Source of the DNA: Undaria pinnatifida
Taxonomy: Eukaryota > Sar > Phaeophyceae > Laminariales > Alariaceae
Length of the DNA stretch: 64,000 bases
Reading direction: 5' to 3'
Assembly (NCBI GenBank): GCA_012845835.1
Contig: JABAKD010000036.1
Span: forward strand, 1,956,001 to 2,020,000
The notes under the pieces were generated by a model. The model ran no database searches. It was given only the letters and a program-made list of their open reading frames with translations, and was not told the origin of the DNA. Shown one piece after another: positions 23,645-33,689 of the stretch (positions are counted from its first letter, which is position 1; each line of letters begins with the position of its first letter). The position numbers and the translations under genes were made by a program.

Positions 23645-24005
23645 TGTACGATGCGGTGCGGTATGCAGCAGGGGTCTCGGTCATGCGGTGAATCACTATT
23701 TTGATAGTCTTGATATCACTTCGTTATGTGGGTAATCCTAATCTCACTTCATTATCTTAATAATATTTATCTCTCTTGCTGCTACTGCACGGTGCGGTGC
23801 GGTATGAAGCAACGTTGAACCGTTATCGTGGGTTTTATTTTTCCCTCCTCTGATTTGTACATTGTTTCGTTTCCTTGGTGGCATGCGGTGTAGTCGGTTT
23901 CAGCTGCGAGTCTTGAAACTCCTATACCAGTATGAGCCTGATGCGTACGTGTACACTTCTTGGCGGATGTGCGACTTGTTTCAGCTATGATATACCTGGT
24001 ATTGT
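23645..24005 (+). repeat. Dispersed repeat C, copy 1
   Basis: It shares GTGCGGTGCGGTATG, GGTCTCGGTC-TGCGGTGAAT, TTTGTACATTGTTT and TTTCAGCTATG-GATAT, in the same order, with 31020-31345. I see no coding potential. Confidence 0.7.
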
Positions 24006-24173
24006 TATTTCCCTCGATGGAATGCGTTCGAGCGCTGTTCTCAGTTTGTTTTTTTGTTTTTTTTGCGAAGTCGCGGTTGGAGTTGGTGGGAGTGACGAGA
24101 TAGACCAGTCGCCACCGAGACAGACGGCACCACAGCAGGTGGGTTTTGGCTCCGATCTAGACGAAAAATGTTG

Positions 24174-24240
24174 ATCATCGCGAGTCACTCTCAGTACACG
24201 GTATGCATCGCGAGTCACTCTCAGTACACTGTATGCATCG
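24174..24240. repeat. 32-bp direct duplication
   Basis: Two nearly identical units containing CGCGAGTCACTCTCAGTACA, each followed by GTATGCATCG. Confidence 0.85.
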
Positions 24241-24867
24241 TTTTTTTTCTTTTTCTTTTTCCTCCGGCGGATGGGGAGAATAAAGGCTACGCTCACCACA
24301 CTTTCACGTACTTTTATATTTGCGTTTTAATTTACTCAATTGTATTCGCACTCCGGCGCTAGCTGGCATATCCTTCAGTTCTCGTGGTAGCGACAGCGCG
24401 AGCTGTCCCTACCGGCGGTCACCGTCACTACTCCAGCAGCGCAAGCTGCCGTTGTATACGGATGAGAGAGTACTTCGACCCGACATGATCCCTGGGGATC
24501 AGGTGCGGTGGAGAGAGCCACCCGGAACATCATCATTCTGGGTAGTGTGGGACTTGCGCAAGCTCACCCACTAACAAAAACCCCGACCATGAGAAAACAG
24601 CCTGACGCCTCACTTGGTCCAGTTACGGTCCACCCTTCATATTCGAACGTTGGTCCTCGGTAACGTGTGTTTAAGGTGTGGTACAAATAAGAATAGGAAG
24701 AAAAAATGGAAAACAAATGTGGAAATATTTCGTACTCATGCCATATCATAAACCGGTATTGAATAATGAAGTAATGAGACAAGCTATCTCGGGGCCCCCA
24801 CGATGATGGTCTGGGGTGAAGCACACACACCAGGTACGAGCATATATACTACGTACCTGGTACCTCT

Positions 24868-25130
24868 GGGAAGTGCCTAGGGGAGTGGCGCAAGAACGAA
24901 GTCAAGCATCCAGCATCTGACTGGGTACCTGGTACCTGGTACCTGGTATACATGGTATACACAAGGTTCTCCGGGAAGTGCCTAGGGGAGTGGCGCAAGA
25001 ACGAGGTCAAGCGTCCAGCATCTGGCTGGGTACCTGGTACCTGGTACCTGGTATACATGGTATACACAAGGTTCTCCGGGAAGTGCCTAGGGGAGTGGCG
25101 CAAGAACGAGGTCAAGCATCCAGCATCTGA
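24868..25130. repeat. 105-bp in-frame minisatellite
   Basis: Units start at 24868, 24973 and 25078 (GGGAAGTGCCTAGGGGAGTG), an exact 105-bp period. Between them lie three GGTACCTGGTACC-type words and the palindromic GTATACATGGTATAC. The period is 35 codons, so an open frame on the + strand (24952-25365) repeats a 35-residue peptide beginning MVYTRFSGKCLGEW, and the minus strand is open too. The first unit lacks part of the motif. I do not call a gene because both strands are open. Confidence 0.8.
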
Positions 25131-25334
25131 CTGCCTGTGGGCAAATAAGATGTACCTGGTGGTAGTGAAAACTATAGTTCTTGTCCGCAGCTCAAGAAGC
25201 GGAGTGTGGGGAGGCGCCCTCCCGGGAACGGTTCGCTCTCTCCCCGTCGAGGTGGAGAACCGTAAAGAGCTGGTATTCCCATCAGCACGTTTACAGCTCG
25301 AGTACGATGAGGACTTTTTGTACGGGCGCCTCTT

Positions 25335-25668
25335 TTATGTAGTAAAATTGCTTGGTAAAAAGTAAATGGACGAAAGGTGGATTTTCAACCGGTAACAAAA
25401 AAAATCAGCAGTTGTTCCGTGGGCGGTCTTTTTATCGTGGTTTTGATGTTTTTTTCTTCGTTTCATATGTGTGTGGGAATCAGCCATTTCAGAATAGGTG
25501 CTCTCCTTGTCTTGTTGAGGTAAGATTTTGAACTCCTTGACGAGTGATCCACGCCAGGATGGGCACTCAACCCCCTTCACCACCCGCTCGCCACAGAAAG
25601 TGCACGGAACGAGAAACTGTAGGGCTTCTATTGTCGCCGAGACAGAGAAGCCCTCTCTTATGGAGCGT
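25335..25668 (-). CDS. Possible zinc-binding exon (CxxC...CPSW)
   Basis: The minus-strand frame reads ...LVPCTFCGERVVKGVECPSW followed by RGSLVKEFKILPQ and a Lys/His-rich tail. C-x2-C-x8-C-P-x-W resembles the second half of a RING or zinc ribbon in which the last Cys is Trp. The weak resemblance to RING exon 2 (CPVCR...EVEKIL) suggests, but does not prove, a diverged copy. A stop lies upstream near 25668, so it could be an internal exon. Low confidence. Confidence 0.3.
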
Positions 25669-25940
25669 CAACGCCTATATCCACTGCTGCTTGCATTTTA
25701 GAGTCACAATAAATCACGCTAGATTGTTTTGATCGTCGTCCGATTCAAAATCGTCCCCTCGAGGAGACGAATTTACTTTGCCTAGTGATGCTGTTGCTTG
25801 TGCTGCCGGGTACGGTTGTAGCGTTGTCTGTGTAATCTGCATGTTCACTGTTGACTACACATGACTGGGTGTGCTCGCGGGGGAGAACACGAATTGATTA
25901 TGGGAAATATAGTGTGATACGAACCATTGATGCAAAAATC

Positions 25941-26666
25941 TTAAATCCAAACGGTCCTAATATTTTCTTCCAGAATGGCGATGCCGCGCACAGCAGCAGC
26001 AAAATACAGGTTATCGATTACACATATGAAGCAGGCCCCGAAAAAATCAACTAGCCACAGCAGCACGACGTAGATGGATGTGCTACACACGCACGGTGGT
26101 GCCTGCTGGTGTTGCTGGGCGGCAGATTTTTGGCGTTGTGCTCTCTGCGTGTTGGTTGTGCTCATGGCTGTGTTCATGAGAGGGCAAAAAACAGACCGAA
26201 TGTTACCTATGAGTCTGGTACGTGCGTTTGATGTGCTCATTTCTTTTGGATTTGCATCAAAACCTTCGTACGTAGAGTAACGGGGATAGGGGATGGATGC
26301 TGGATGTTGCGGAAACCCAGGGAGATGCCTTGAATATGCCCAAGGCCAAAAAAGTTCAGAAGGCTTGCCACGCGCGGCCCACTGCAGGATCGCGCCCAAA
26401 CCTTCAGCAACGTGAACCCAAGGACTGAATTGTGCCCAACCCCTCTGACGTTTCGGGTAAAGGTGTGAGCACGAAGAGATGTGTCCGAAAGAAGAAGCAA
26501 AAAAAGGACAATTATACGTGCACATACAAGGCTGCCCTTCGGGGAGTCGGGTGTTCGCCGCGGGATGACGCAAGCTGGCATGCCACAGGGGAAGAATTAT
26601 CAATCGCCACCCAGCGGTAGTATGAGGGTCATTCCTAACGTATGGTACGCAACATATCGTATTCAT
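25941..26666 (-). CDS. Unassigned 241-codon open frame
   Basis: This is the longest open frame in the window that is neither low-complexity nor part of family A. It begins with ATG at 26666 and ends in a hydrophobic Leu/Phe/Ile/Val-rich stretch, which could be a membrane segment (LLWLVDFFGACFICVI). There is no recognisable domain, paralogue or splice evidence. The opposite strand also carries shorter frames. It may be a real gene, a degenerate one or chance. Confidence 0.3.
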   Translation of the reverse strand: MNTICCVPYVRNDPHTTAGWRLIILPLWHASLRHPAANTRLPEGQPCMCTYNCPFFASSFGHISSCSHLYPKRQRGWAQFSPWVHVAEGLGAILQWAARGKPSELFWPWAYSRHLPGFPQHPASIPYPRYSTYEGFDANPKEMSTSNARTRLIGNIRSVFCPLMNTAMSTTNTQRAQRQKSAAQQHQQAPPCVCSTSIYVVLLWLVDFFGACFICVIDNLYFAAAVRGIAILEENIRTVWI

Positions 26667-27489
26667 GAATTCGCGTAATACCCTGGTACCACGTTAACAC
26701 ACGCTGGTTTTGTCGTCACGAATCGGGACGTCAAATTTTCTTGCATTCGTCAAAAGTTGTTATTCTTCTCACGATTTGTGGCAAAAATCACGATTCGCGA
26801 ACATGTCACATGTTTTGTCACATTTCGTAACATTTTACACTTGGTTAGGAATGGCCTCAAGTGCAAACAGCTAGCAGCAGCAAGTCAATAATATGTATAG
26901 CAAGCGGCAGCAAGCCGTACTTGTTGTATACAGACATCAAGCAGTAATCAGAAGCAACATCGAGTGTAGCAAGCAGACACCGTAGCAGCAAGAAGTAGGT
27001 ACATAAGCAATAGTATTTAGCAACAGCGAGAGGTGTAGCAGGCAGCAGCGGCACAAGCAGCTACGCGTACCTATGGCAAGTAGCAGCGACACACAACTAT
27101 TAGTGCTGCTGTATGAGGTTACAACTACTGCTGCTGTGCATGATGTTTACCTATATATGCAGCAACACACACTACTGCAATGCCGAATGCAGCATACAGC
27201 ATGCAGCAGCAACATTACCTGGCACGTACACGTACATACGTACAGCAGTACACATCTATTCCCCTCGTTCAAAGGAAAAATAAGCACGAAAAAAAACACA
27301 GCCACCCTTGCGGAGCCCTTTTGTTCATGTGATACCCAGGGGCATAGCGACAGCGCGCATGAGCATCAATCTCACTTCACAGCACTAGATAGAGCAAACA
27401 GAAGAAAGCAAAATCCTAAAATGCAAAGATTGATTACCGGCCAGCATGGGGAGCCCTTGTAAAACCAGCAACAACACCCGTACGCATCG
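26667..27489. other. AGC-rich gene-poor stretch
   Basis: Degenerate AGCAGCAAGC/GCAGCAAC repeats fill about 26870-27245. No gene is assigned. Confidence 0.45.
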
Positions 27490-27665
27490 TTTTTTTCGGT
27501 TGATTTGGACACCGTCGCTCGGCTGATACGTGCCAAGCCGCGACAAAACTCGCTGGGCCCCCACATCTCTTGAGTCAAGGAGACTCGTCCCCTACTGCAC
27601 GTTGGGCGTAGGCAAGGACTTTGCATAGTTGGTCATGGCGCCTGAGGAGCCTCACCAAGGTAGAA
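27490..27665 (+). repeat. Direct repeat N, copy 1
   Basis: It pairs with 27780-27960. Shared words include GCTCGGCTGATACG-GCC, CTGAGTC-AGGAGACTCG and GCTGAGGAAGCTCA-like endings. The second copy is markedly more GC-rich. Confidence 0.6.
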
Positions 27666-27779
27666 AGGTTCGAAGTTCTTGTTTGAACGAAAATGCAAAA
27701 TATTTTTTTTGGTGTTTTTCAATATGTGCCGTACCCTATGTGCTGGCATTTTTTAGGTTTTCTTTTTCGTGCCACGGTC

Positions 27780-27960
27780 TATGAGGACGCCACCTCCCGC
27801 CGCCCTCGCTCAGCCGATACGCGCCGAACCGCGACCGAAATCGACAGCCCCGATTTCTCTGAGTCGAGGAGACTCGCACCCTGCAGCACCTTTCGCCTCG
27901 GCAAGGGTTTCGCGTCCCTGGCCACGGCGGCTGAGGAAGCTCATGAAAGATGGGACGCGC
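27780..27960 (+). repeat. Direct repeat N, copy 2
   Basis: It pairs with 27490-27665 and lies at the start of a GC-rich island. Confidence 0.6.
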
Positions 27961-28830
27961 GGTGGGAAGTTTGTTCGTGGTCGGAAACGCAAGGCACATT
28001 CTGTAGTTTAATATCATGATGCGCCGTATCCTTTACGTGCTTGCAATTTTTCGCGCCAGCTTTAACCCAGGCCGAGTTTCTGAGCGACAGCGTCCCGGCC
28101 CTGCAACCTGCTCCCTGCCTTCAGCTCGAGCGAGAGTGCCTGTACGCTCGCGCGAAGGGTGCGCAGCAACGGTGCTGCTGAGCCCGAGAAGGCGAGTTTT
28201 CTTCTGGTGCCCGAGATGATGCTCGACGCCGCGCACGATCTCGTGTGCAGGTGCTAAGATATGGGGGGTGGGGTATTTGTTCGCTTGCCGCATGTGATTG
28301 CCCTGCCTCTTCGGGGCGGCCATGCGCGGGGCTTGATCGTGCCGGCGGGGTCTTTGATGCGGGGAGATAAATCGGGGTTCGTTGCTGATAGGGCAGATGC
28401 GTGCGAGTGGCGGGGTGTTTTTTTGCGATGTACGCTGAACTGTGTTTTTCAAATGTCTTGGGGACGCAGTGCGGGGGGGGGGGGGGACCGGGCCCAGAGG
28501 TGTCCCCGCGAAAATGCCGATATTTTTTCGGCTTCGAAAGCGCGCCGCGCGGGCCAAAACGCGAGGGCGAGGGCGAGGCCCCGGGGGCGCGCCCCCGGAG
28601 CCTGAGCGCGCCGGCCGGGGCGAGCGGCGCCGGGGTCGGGGCGTAGGGGCCGGCGCGAAAACGCGATGCCGGTCGAAAAATACATGATCTTACCATATTC
28701 TATGGTACTCGGCGGAGCGGCTGCCGCTTTTACGCGCGGCGTGAGGCGCTCGACTCCAACATGATGCGGCTGCCGCCTATACGTGAGGCGTGAGGCGCTC
28801 GGCTCCAACATGATAGGCGGAGCTTGTCTG
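27961..28830. other. GC-rich island
   Basis: GC content rises sharply, with GGCCCCGGGGGCGCGCCCCC at about 28577 and a poly-G run at 28472-28485. Overlapping long open frames on both strands (up to 191 codons, 28121-28696 minus) are expected in GC-rich DNA and carry no motif. A ~50-bp tandem duplication lies at 28714-28814. It could be a gene, a CpG-island-like promoter or foreign DNA; I cannot decide. Confidence 0.4.
28714..28814. repeat. ~50-bp tandem duplication
   Basis: Two units containing GCGGCTGCCGC, GGCGTGAGGCGCTCG and CTCCAACATGAT. Confidence 0.8.
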
Positions 28831-29764
28831 GTGCGTACATAAAACACGTCCAAATTTCTCGGATCCGTCTTCATCTCGGCTTGGTACCAGCCGATAAACC
28901 TATCGTCTAGGTGGAGTTCAACGCTCTAATTCCCGCCCCATGCGACCCGTATGGTTGGCAGGCTCAGTTTTTCCCTAACCTCTTCCTGCTTTTTCGTGCT
29001 GTTGTCGGGTCGATCGCAAACGAGTGCCTGTCGTTAAATCATCTTTGTGGATATCATTCCGACCAACCAACCCAGCGCACAAAACGGGTATAAGGTTGGG
29101 GGCACCTTCTGGTGTGGTATGGTATGGTGTGGCAGGGTATGGGTACGGTATGGTACAGCAGGGTATGCACATGGTATGGTGTGGTCTGGTGTCTGGTGCG
29201 GTATATTACCATGCACCAAATTGACTTCTCTTCGCACTTCGGCATTTATTTCTCTTCCAGCCCGGGGTCTTTTCTTGTGCTCTCAGCCGCGGGGCACGTA
29301 GGAGACCAGCGTTTACAACACAGCGCAAGTGCAGGCCTCGGCCGAGGTCCGTGGGGCGTGCTCTGAGCCTTCAAAGCCGCGAACTCTGGCAAACAACCAA
29401 GGGAAGATGCTCGAACTTGACACGAAATGACAACGCCTCGCTGTTGCCATGCAAAAATAACTATCTTGCGACTGTTTTTTCATCCGCATTAATTTTTGAA
29501 ACAAGGAAAAAAATACACTTCAGCTGTGAGATCGACCAAAGAGGAATTCGATCAAAACTAATTGTGAAGAGTTTTTCCCCCGCGAAGGGAACCCACTGCA
29601 CACACCACGCACGACCTATCGTGCGACTGCTTTTTCGTCCGCGTGAACTGTGAACTATTTGTGTTCGCCTGGCCGCTTGCAGCTCTCTGTGGGCGGTATG
29701 TGCAGCAGCAGCTGTATGATACGAAGCAAAAATAAAACTAAAATGCAACCATATTTCAGGATCC
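28831..29764. other. Gene-poor stretch with GGTAT repeats
   Basis: A GGTAT/GGTGT pentamer tract lies at 29112-29205. The rest shows no assignable gene. Confidence 0.45.
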
Positions 29765-29962
29765 TTTCACAACAGCAGCAGTAGGATTAGTAGTAAGTAG
29801 TAGTAATAGTGGTAGTAGTGGTAGTTGTACTAGTGGTAGTGGTAGTAGTAGTGGCAGTAGCAGTAGTGGTAGTAGCATTTACAGTTGTAGTAGTAGCAGT
29901 AGCAGTAGTGGTGGTAGTAGTAGTAGTAGTCGTCGTAGCAGTAGCAGTAGTAGTTGTAGTCA

Positions 29963-30004
<42 letters not shown>

Positions 30005-30494
30005 CAGCAGTAGCAGTAGTAGTAGCAGTAGTAGCAGTAGTAGCAGTATTACGGTAGTCGTAGAAGTAGTAGCAGTAGCAGTAGTAACAACAGTAGTGAT
30101 AGTAGTAGCTGTAGTAATAGTAGTAGTAGTAGTAGCAGTAGCAGCAGTAGCAGTAGTAGCAGTAGCAGTAGCAGCAGTAAGTATCAGTAGTAGCAGTAGC
30201 GGTAGTAGTAACAGCAGCAGCAGTAGTAGTAGTAGTAGTAGTAGTAGTTGTAGTCATAGTAGTAGTAGTAGTAGCAGCAGTAGCAGTAGTAGTAGCAGTA
30301 GTAGCAGTAGTAGCAGTATTACGGTAGTCGTAGAAGTAGTAGCAGTAGCAGTAGTAACAACAGTAGTGATAGTAGTAGCTGTAGTAATAGTAGTAGTAGT
30401 AGTAGCAGTAGCAGCAGTAGTAGTAGTAGCAGTAGCAGTAGCAGCAGTAAGTATCAGTAGTAGCAGTAGCGGTAGTAGTAACAGCAGCAGCAGC

Positions 30495-30538
<44 letters not shown>

Positions 30539-30690
30539 TGGTAATGGTAGTAGTAGTGGTAGTGGTAGTAGTAGTGGTAGTGGTTGGTAGTCGTGGTGGT
30601 GGTCGTGGTGGTAGTCGTGGTGGTAGTGGTAGTTGTAGTGGTAGTGGTAGTGGTAGTGGTAGTGTTAATGGTAGTACAGTAGTATGACTC
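29765..30690. repeat. Long AGT/AGC microsatellite with 270-bp higher-order repeat
   Basis: About 925 bp of AGT/AGC trinucleotides. The interruption ACGGTAGTCGTAGAAGTAG occurs at 30051 and 30321, so a 270-bp block is duplicated. Open frames of up to 321 codons (Thr/Tyr- or Ser/Val-rich) are artefacts of the trinucleotide period. Confidence 0.9.
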
Positions 30691-30799
30691 CTTTCTGCCC
30701 CAACATGGACCACGAGTGTGTTACCGGCGTGTACCTTTTCGACTTGTGACACCCCCGGGATTTGACGTCACCCATATCCCGAAGGGGAACCTTGTATCG

Positions 30800-30900
30800 T
30801 AGTACGGCATGGTATCTCAGGGTTGCGGTATGGTCTATAATGTGGTACGGTATTTCTTTGCATGGTATTGGTATGGTATGGTAGGTTATGGTTCTGTATA
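30800..30900. repeat. GGTAT pentamer tract
   Basis: Imperfect GGTAT/GGTATG units (GGTATTGGTATGGTATGG). Confidence 0.75.
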
Positions 30901-31019
30901 TATGTGATGCGGTGGTCTGGTATATAAGGCATGCGAGCAGACAGATAGACGGACAGGTCTGGCTTTATGAATATAGAGACTCAGCTTTACAAACACGTAT
31001 ACCACTTCCAGCTTGTTTT

Positions 31020-31345
31020 GTTCCACTCGGTGCGGTGCGGTATGGGTCTCGGTCGTGCGGTGAATCGCTATTTTCATATTCTTGATCTCACTTGCTTCTA
31101 CTGCACGGTACGGTGCGGTACGATACACGGTGCGTCGTTGTCTTTTTTTTTTTCATTCTTTCTCGTATTTGTACATTGTTTTTGTTTCCTGCATGAGGTG
31201 GAATGGTGTTGTAGTGGTTTTTAGCTGCAAGTATTGAAACGTATGCATCAGTATGGGACTGATACGTACGTGCGCTGCCTTCGGATTTATCTTTTATATT
31301 TTTGACGGATATTCGACTTTCTTCAGCTATGGGATATATGTTGTG
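31020..31345 (+). repeat. Dispersed repeat C, copy 2
   Basis: It aligns in order with 23645-24005. It lacks an internal segment present in copy 1 around 23710-23770. Confidence 0.7.
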
Positions 31346-31418
31346 AACCCCCCCCCCCCCCCGCCCCTTCGAACACTCCGCCCTCTCCTCACTGGTTGTA
31401 CGACTTACAGGATACACT
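31346..31418 (+). repeat. Poly-C-headed repeat I, copy 1
   Basis: A poly-C run, then CCCCTTCGAACACTCC-CCCTC, then GGTTGT-CGA-TTACAGGATA. A second copy lies at 34836-34905. Confidence 0.75.
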
Positions 31419-31546
31419 TGATAAACGAACGCATTTGCTTCCACAGCTGTCAGACTTTGTCCCCCTCAGAAACGGGTTTTATTGTTGCCGCGCACAGACT
31501 GACTAACATCACCCTGTTGACTCTGGTACAAGCTACGCTTTAGTTC

Positions 31547-31688
31547 CAAGGGGAGTCGCCGACCTATTATATCCTCAATGAGAACACACACCCAGTAATA
31601 CGCGCGATCGGAGTATCACACAGCTTGCAAATATGAGTTTCGACAAAATCTTCGATCTCAAAGCTGGAGTGTGTTTTTATTTTTATAA
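31547..31688 (+). repeat. Repeat H, copy 1, with MSFDKIFDL start
   Basis: AAGGGGAGTCGCCGACCTAT, TACGCGCGATCGGAGTATCA and ATGAGTTTCGACAAAAT are shared with 62368-62505. The ATG at 31633 opens a 39-codon frame starting MSFDKIFDLKAGV. In both copies similarity continues only about 20 bases past this peptide. It could be a first coding exon, or a small ORF carried by a repeat. Confidence 0.6.
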
Positions 31689-31709
31689 TATACGTGCATC
31701 ACTCTTGGG

Positions 31710-32309
31710 TTGTGTGTGTTTTTCCCTGGGGTATTCCTCAGCTCCAGAGTGACTGGAGACTGTCCTGTGACCACGGACTTGCTTACGCGAGTTAACGCAA
31801 GAGGAACAACAATATGCCCCCGTATCTTCATGGTAGGACTACCGCGAACTACGTATTTGGCACGCTGCATGGCGTTGATCTTAGTTCTGAAATACGTCCC
31901 CCCGCCATTGAGGCTGAGGGGCCGGCCCCTTTTCCATAATAATAATAACAACAACGATATCAGCAGCAAAACTCGCATCATTGGCCTTCTAAATGTAACG
32001 GCACTTGGGTCGATTGGGCATACAGCAGTGTGCTTAAACTCTATCCTAATGCCATCCATTACCCGCCCACTCGATGCTTTTGTTTTCGCTCCCGCCTGTA
32101 ACTTTTTTAACTTACATCGTGCATGCATCTTGTTGCTGAAAGTTGGCATTCTCCTTGTACGACCGTCCAAACTGAATAATAAATCGGTACACTCAGAAGC
32201 AGCTCGCCAACGCTTTTCCTTGGCACTGCTGTTGCGGCGGCCAAGCGTGGGAACGGGAAAGTACGATAGGCCGTGGCATCACAGCTACGACGCATTGGGC
32301 GCAGAGTAG
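31710..32309 (+). other. Region open on both strands
   Basis: A 199-codon + frame and a 170-codon minus frame overlap directly downstream of repeat H. Neither has a recognisable domain, and the + frame has Asn and Leu runs. It might hold the continuation of the MSFDKIFDL gene, but no splice link can be shown. Confidence 0.3.
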
Positions 32310-33689
32310 TCTGGTGGAGGTTCATTTTGTGGGCGTGGGATGGGCGCTTCATCACACAGGTGGTTTCATCCGCCAGACCTTAACGCCTAACTCAAGGAAC
32401 AGGGGACAGGGCACATTGGTGAGTACACTGCCTGGATACACCTGGTGTTTATTTCTCAACACCCTTCATGAAAGGAAGAAGAAATGTAAAGAAAGAAACC
32501 AGCAGGAAACTATAAAGTACGAAAGAGCTAAGGGGCCAAACCGCTGTTCGCTTGCTAAACGCATCGATCCCCGTGTTTGTGAGGCTTTGGTGTTGGTTAT
32601 AACGCTGGAAATATGGAATTCAGGCAACCATTAGCTCCGCTGGCAACTGAGAGCAAGCTTCAGAGAGCTACTAGGCCAACAGGCCCAGCAATCGAACTCC
32701 ACGGCGACAGGTAAGCAATATCCAGGTCAGCTCGATCAGCTGCCTCAACACTGCACCATTATTTTTTTCAAGATATGGCAAACTACTTCAGAGTAAAATA
32801 CGAATTGGAGCGAACGGTCGATCTCACGCGTCGATTCGAAACTTGACCAAATAACCACGCACTCATACGTACAGCTCCTTGCGGAAACTACGGCATGGTG
32901 CTGTGCCTGTCCTTGAGAGTTTTTTCTTCAGCTCTCGCTCGGGAATACCAATACACTTGGGTCACAAACATGCCATACGAGGACGTTTTCGTCTTTTTCT
33001 GGCGAAGGAATCCCCGTCCTTCCCTCGTAGGATGTCTGCTTCAAGGCGCCGCGCGTTCCCGGAATTCAAGCGACTTGAGAAAGCCCTGTGATATCCGTTT
33101 GGGCGTACACCACCGTATATGAATAGGCCAATTGAAAGGAGGTGTCCAGGTTGGGACGCACGGTGTAGTTGCTGGGTAGGTCGCTCCCTCCGTGTCTCAT
33201 GGCATCTCGTTTGTCTCTCGTTGTTCGTTTCTCAACATCACACAGAAAGGACAAAGCATCGTACTCTAAAAAACACTAAATAACTGATGGGATGCGGTGA
33301 CGAGCACCTATTATTAATAGAGTCTTGGCATGGCACATTCTGTAGTTCATGATGGAACCGACTTAATATTTCATCTCGTGTATTACTCATCTGCGGAGAA
33401 CACTCCATAACGCGGTCCTACCGTCCGTACGGACGCCATCCTCCCCCGGCTTCCTCTTCGCGTTATGGTTCTGGCTGGCGGGGTGCGTCAAGATTGAACC
33501 AAACTAGCGGTACTCGCTTCCCCCAGCCAAACGTGAGAAGAAACGTGTTTTCCGGGGAGTGAACCCAATCCGGTGTCTCGCCAACATGTTCACACCTATT
33601 TGTAGGGTAGCTACATCGCCAGGTCGCCAAGATAGACCACCTATTTATAGGGCAGCCTCCGCGGGCCAGCCTTTAACCTTGTCGAACAT
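32310..33689. other. Gene-poor stretch
   Basis: Small open frames only. GGCACATTCTGTAGTTCATGATG at about 33330 echoes 27995-28022. A short perfect palindrome, CGTCCGTACGGACG, lies at about 33422. Confidence 0.4.

Noticed and set aside
24868-25130. CRISPR array or regulatory tandem operator
   Set aside because: Units are continuous 105-bp repeats without unique spacers, in eukaryotic-looking DNA.
28121-28696. 191-codon minus-strand gene in the GC-rich island
   Set aside because: Stops are rare in all frames of such GC-rich DNA, and several frames on both strands are equally open.
29787-30752. 321-codon Thr/Tyr-rich frame on the minus strand and Ser/Val-rich frames on the plus strand
   Set aside because: They follow from a trinucleotide microsatellite, which stays open in several frames; no non-repeat sequence is encoded.
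31710-32309. 199-codon plus-strand gene
   Set aside because: An overlapping 170-codon minus frame and lack of any domain or splice evidence leave strand and reality undecided.
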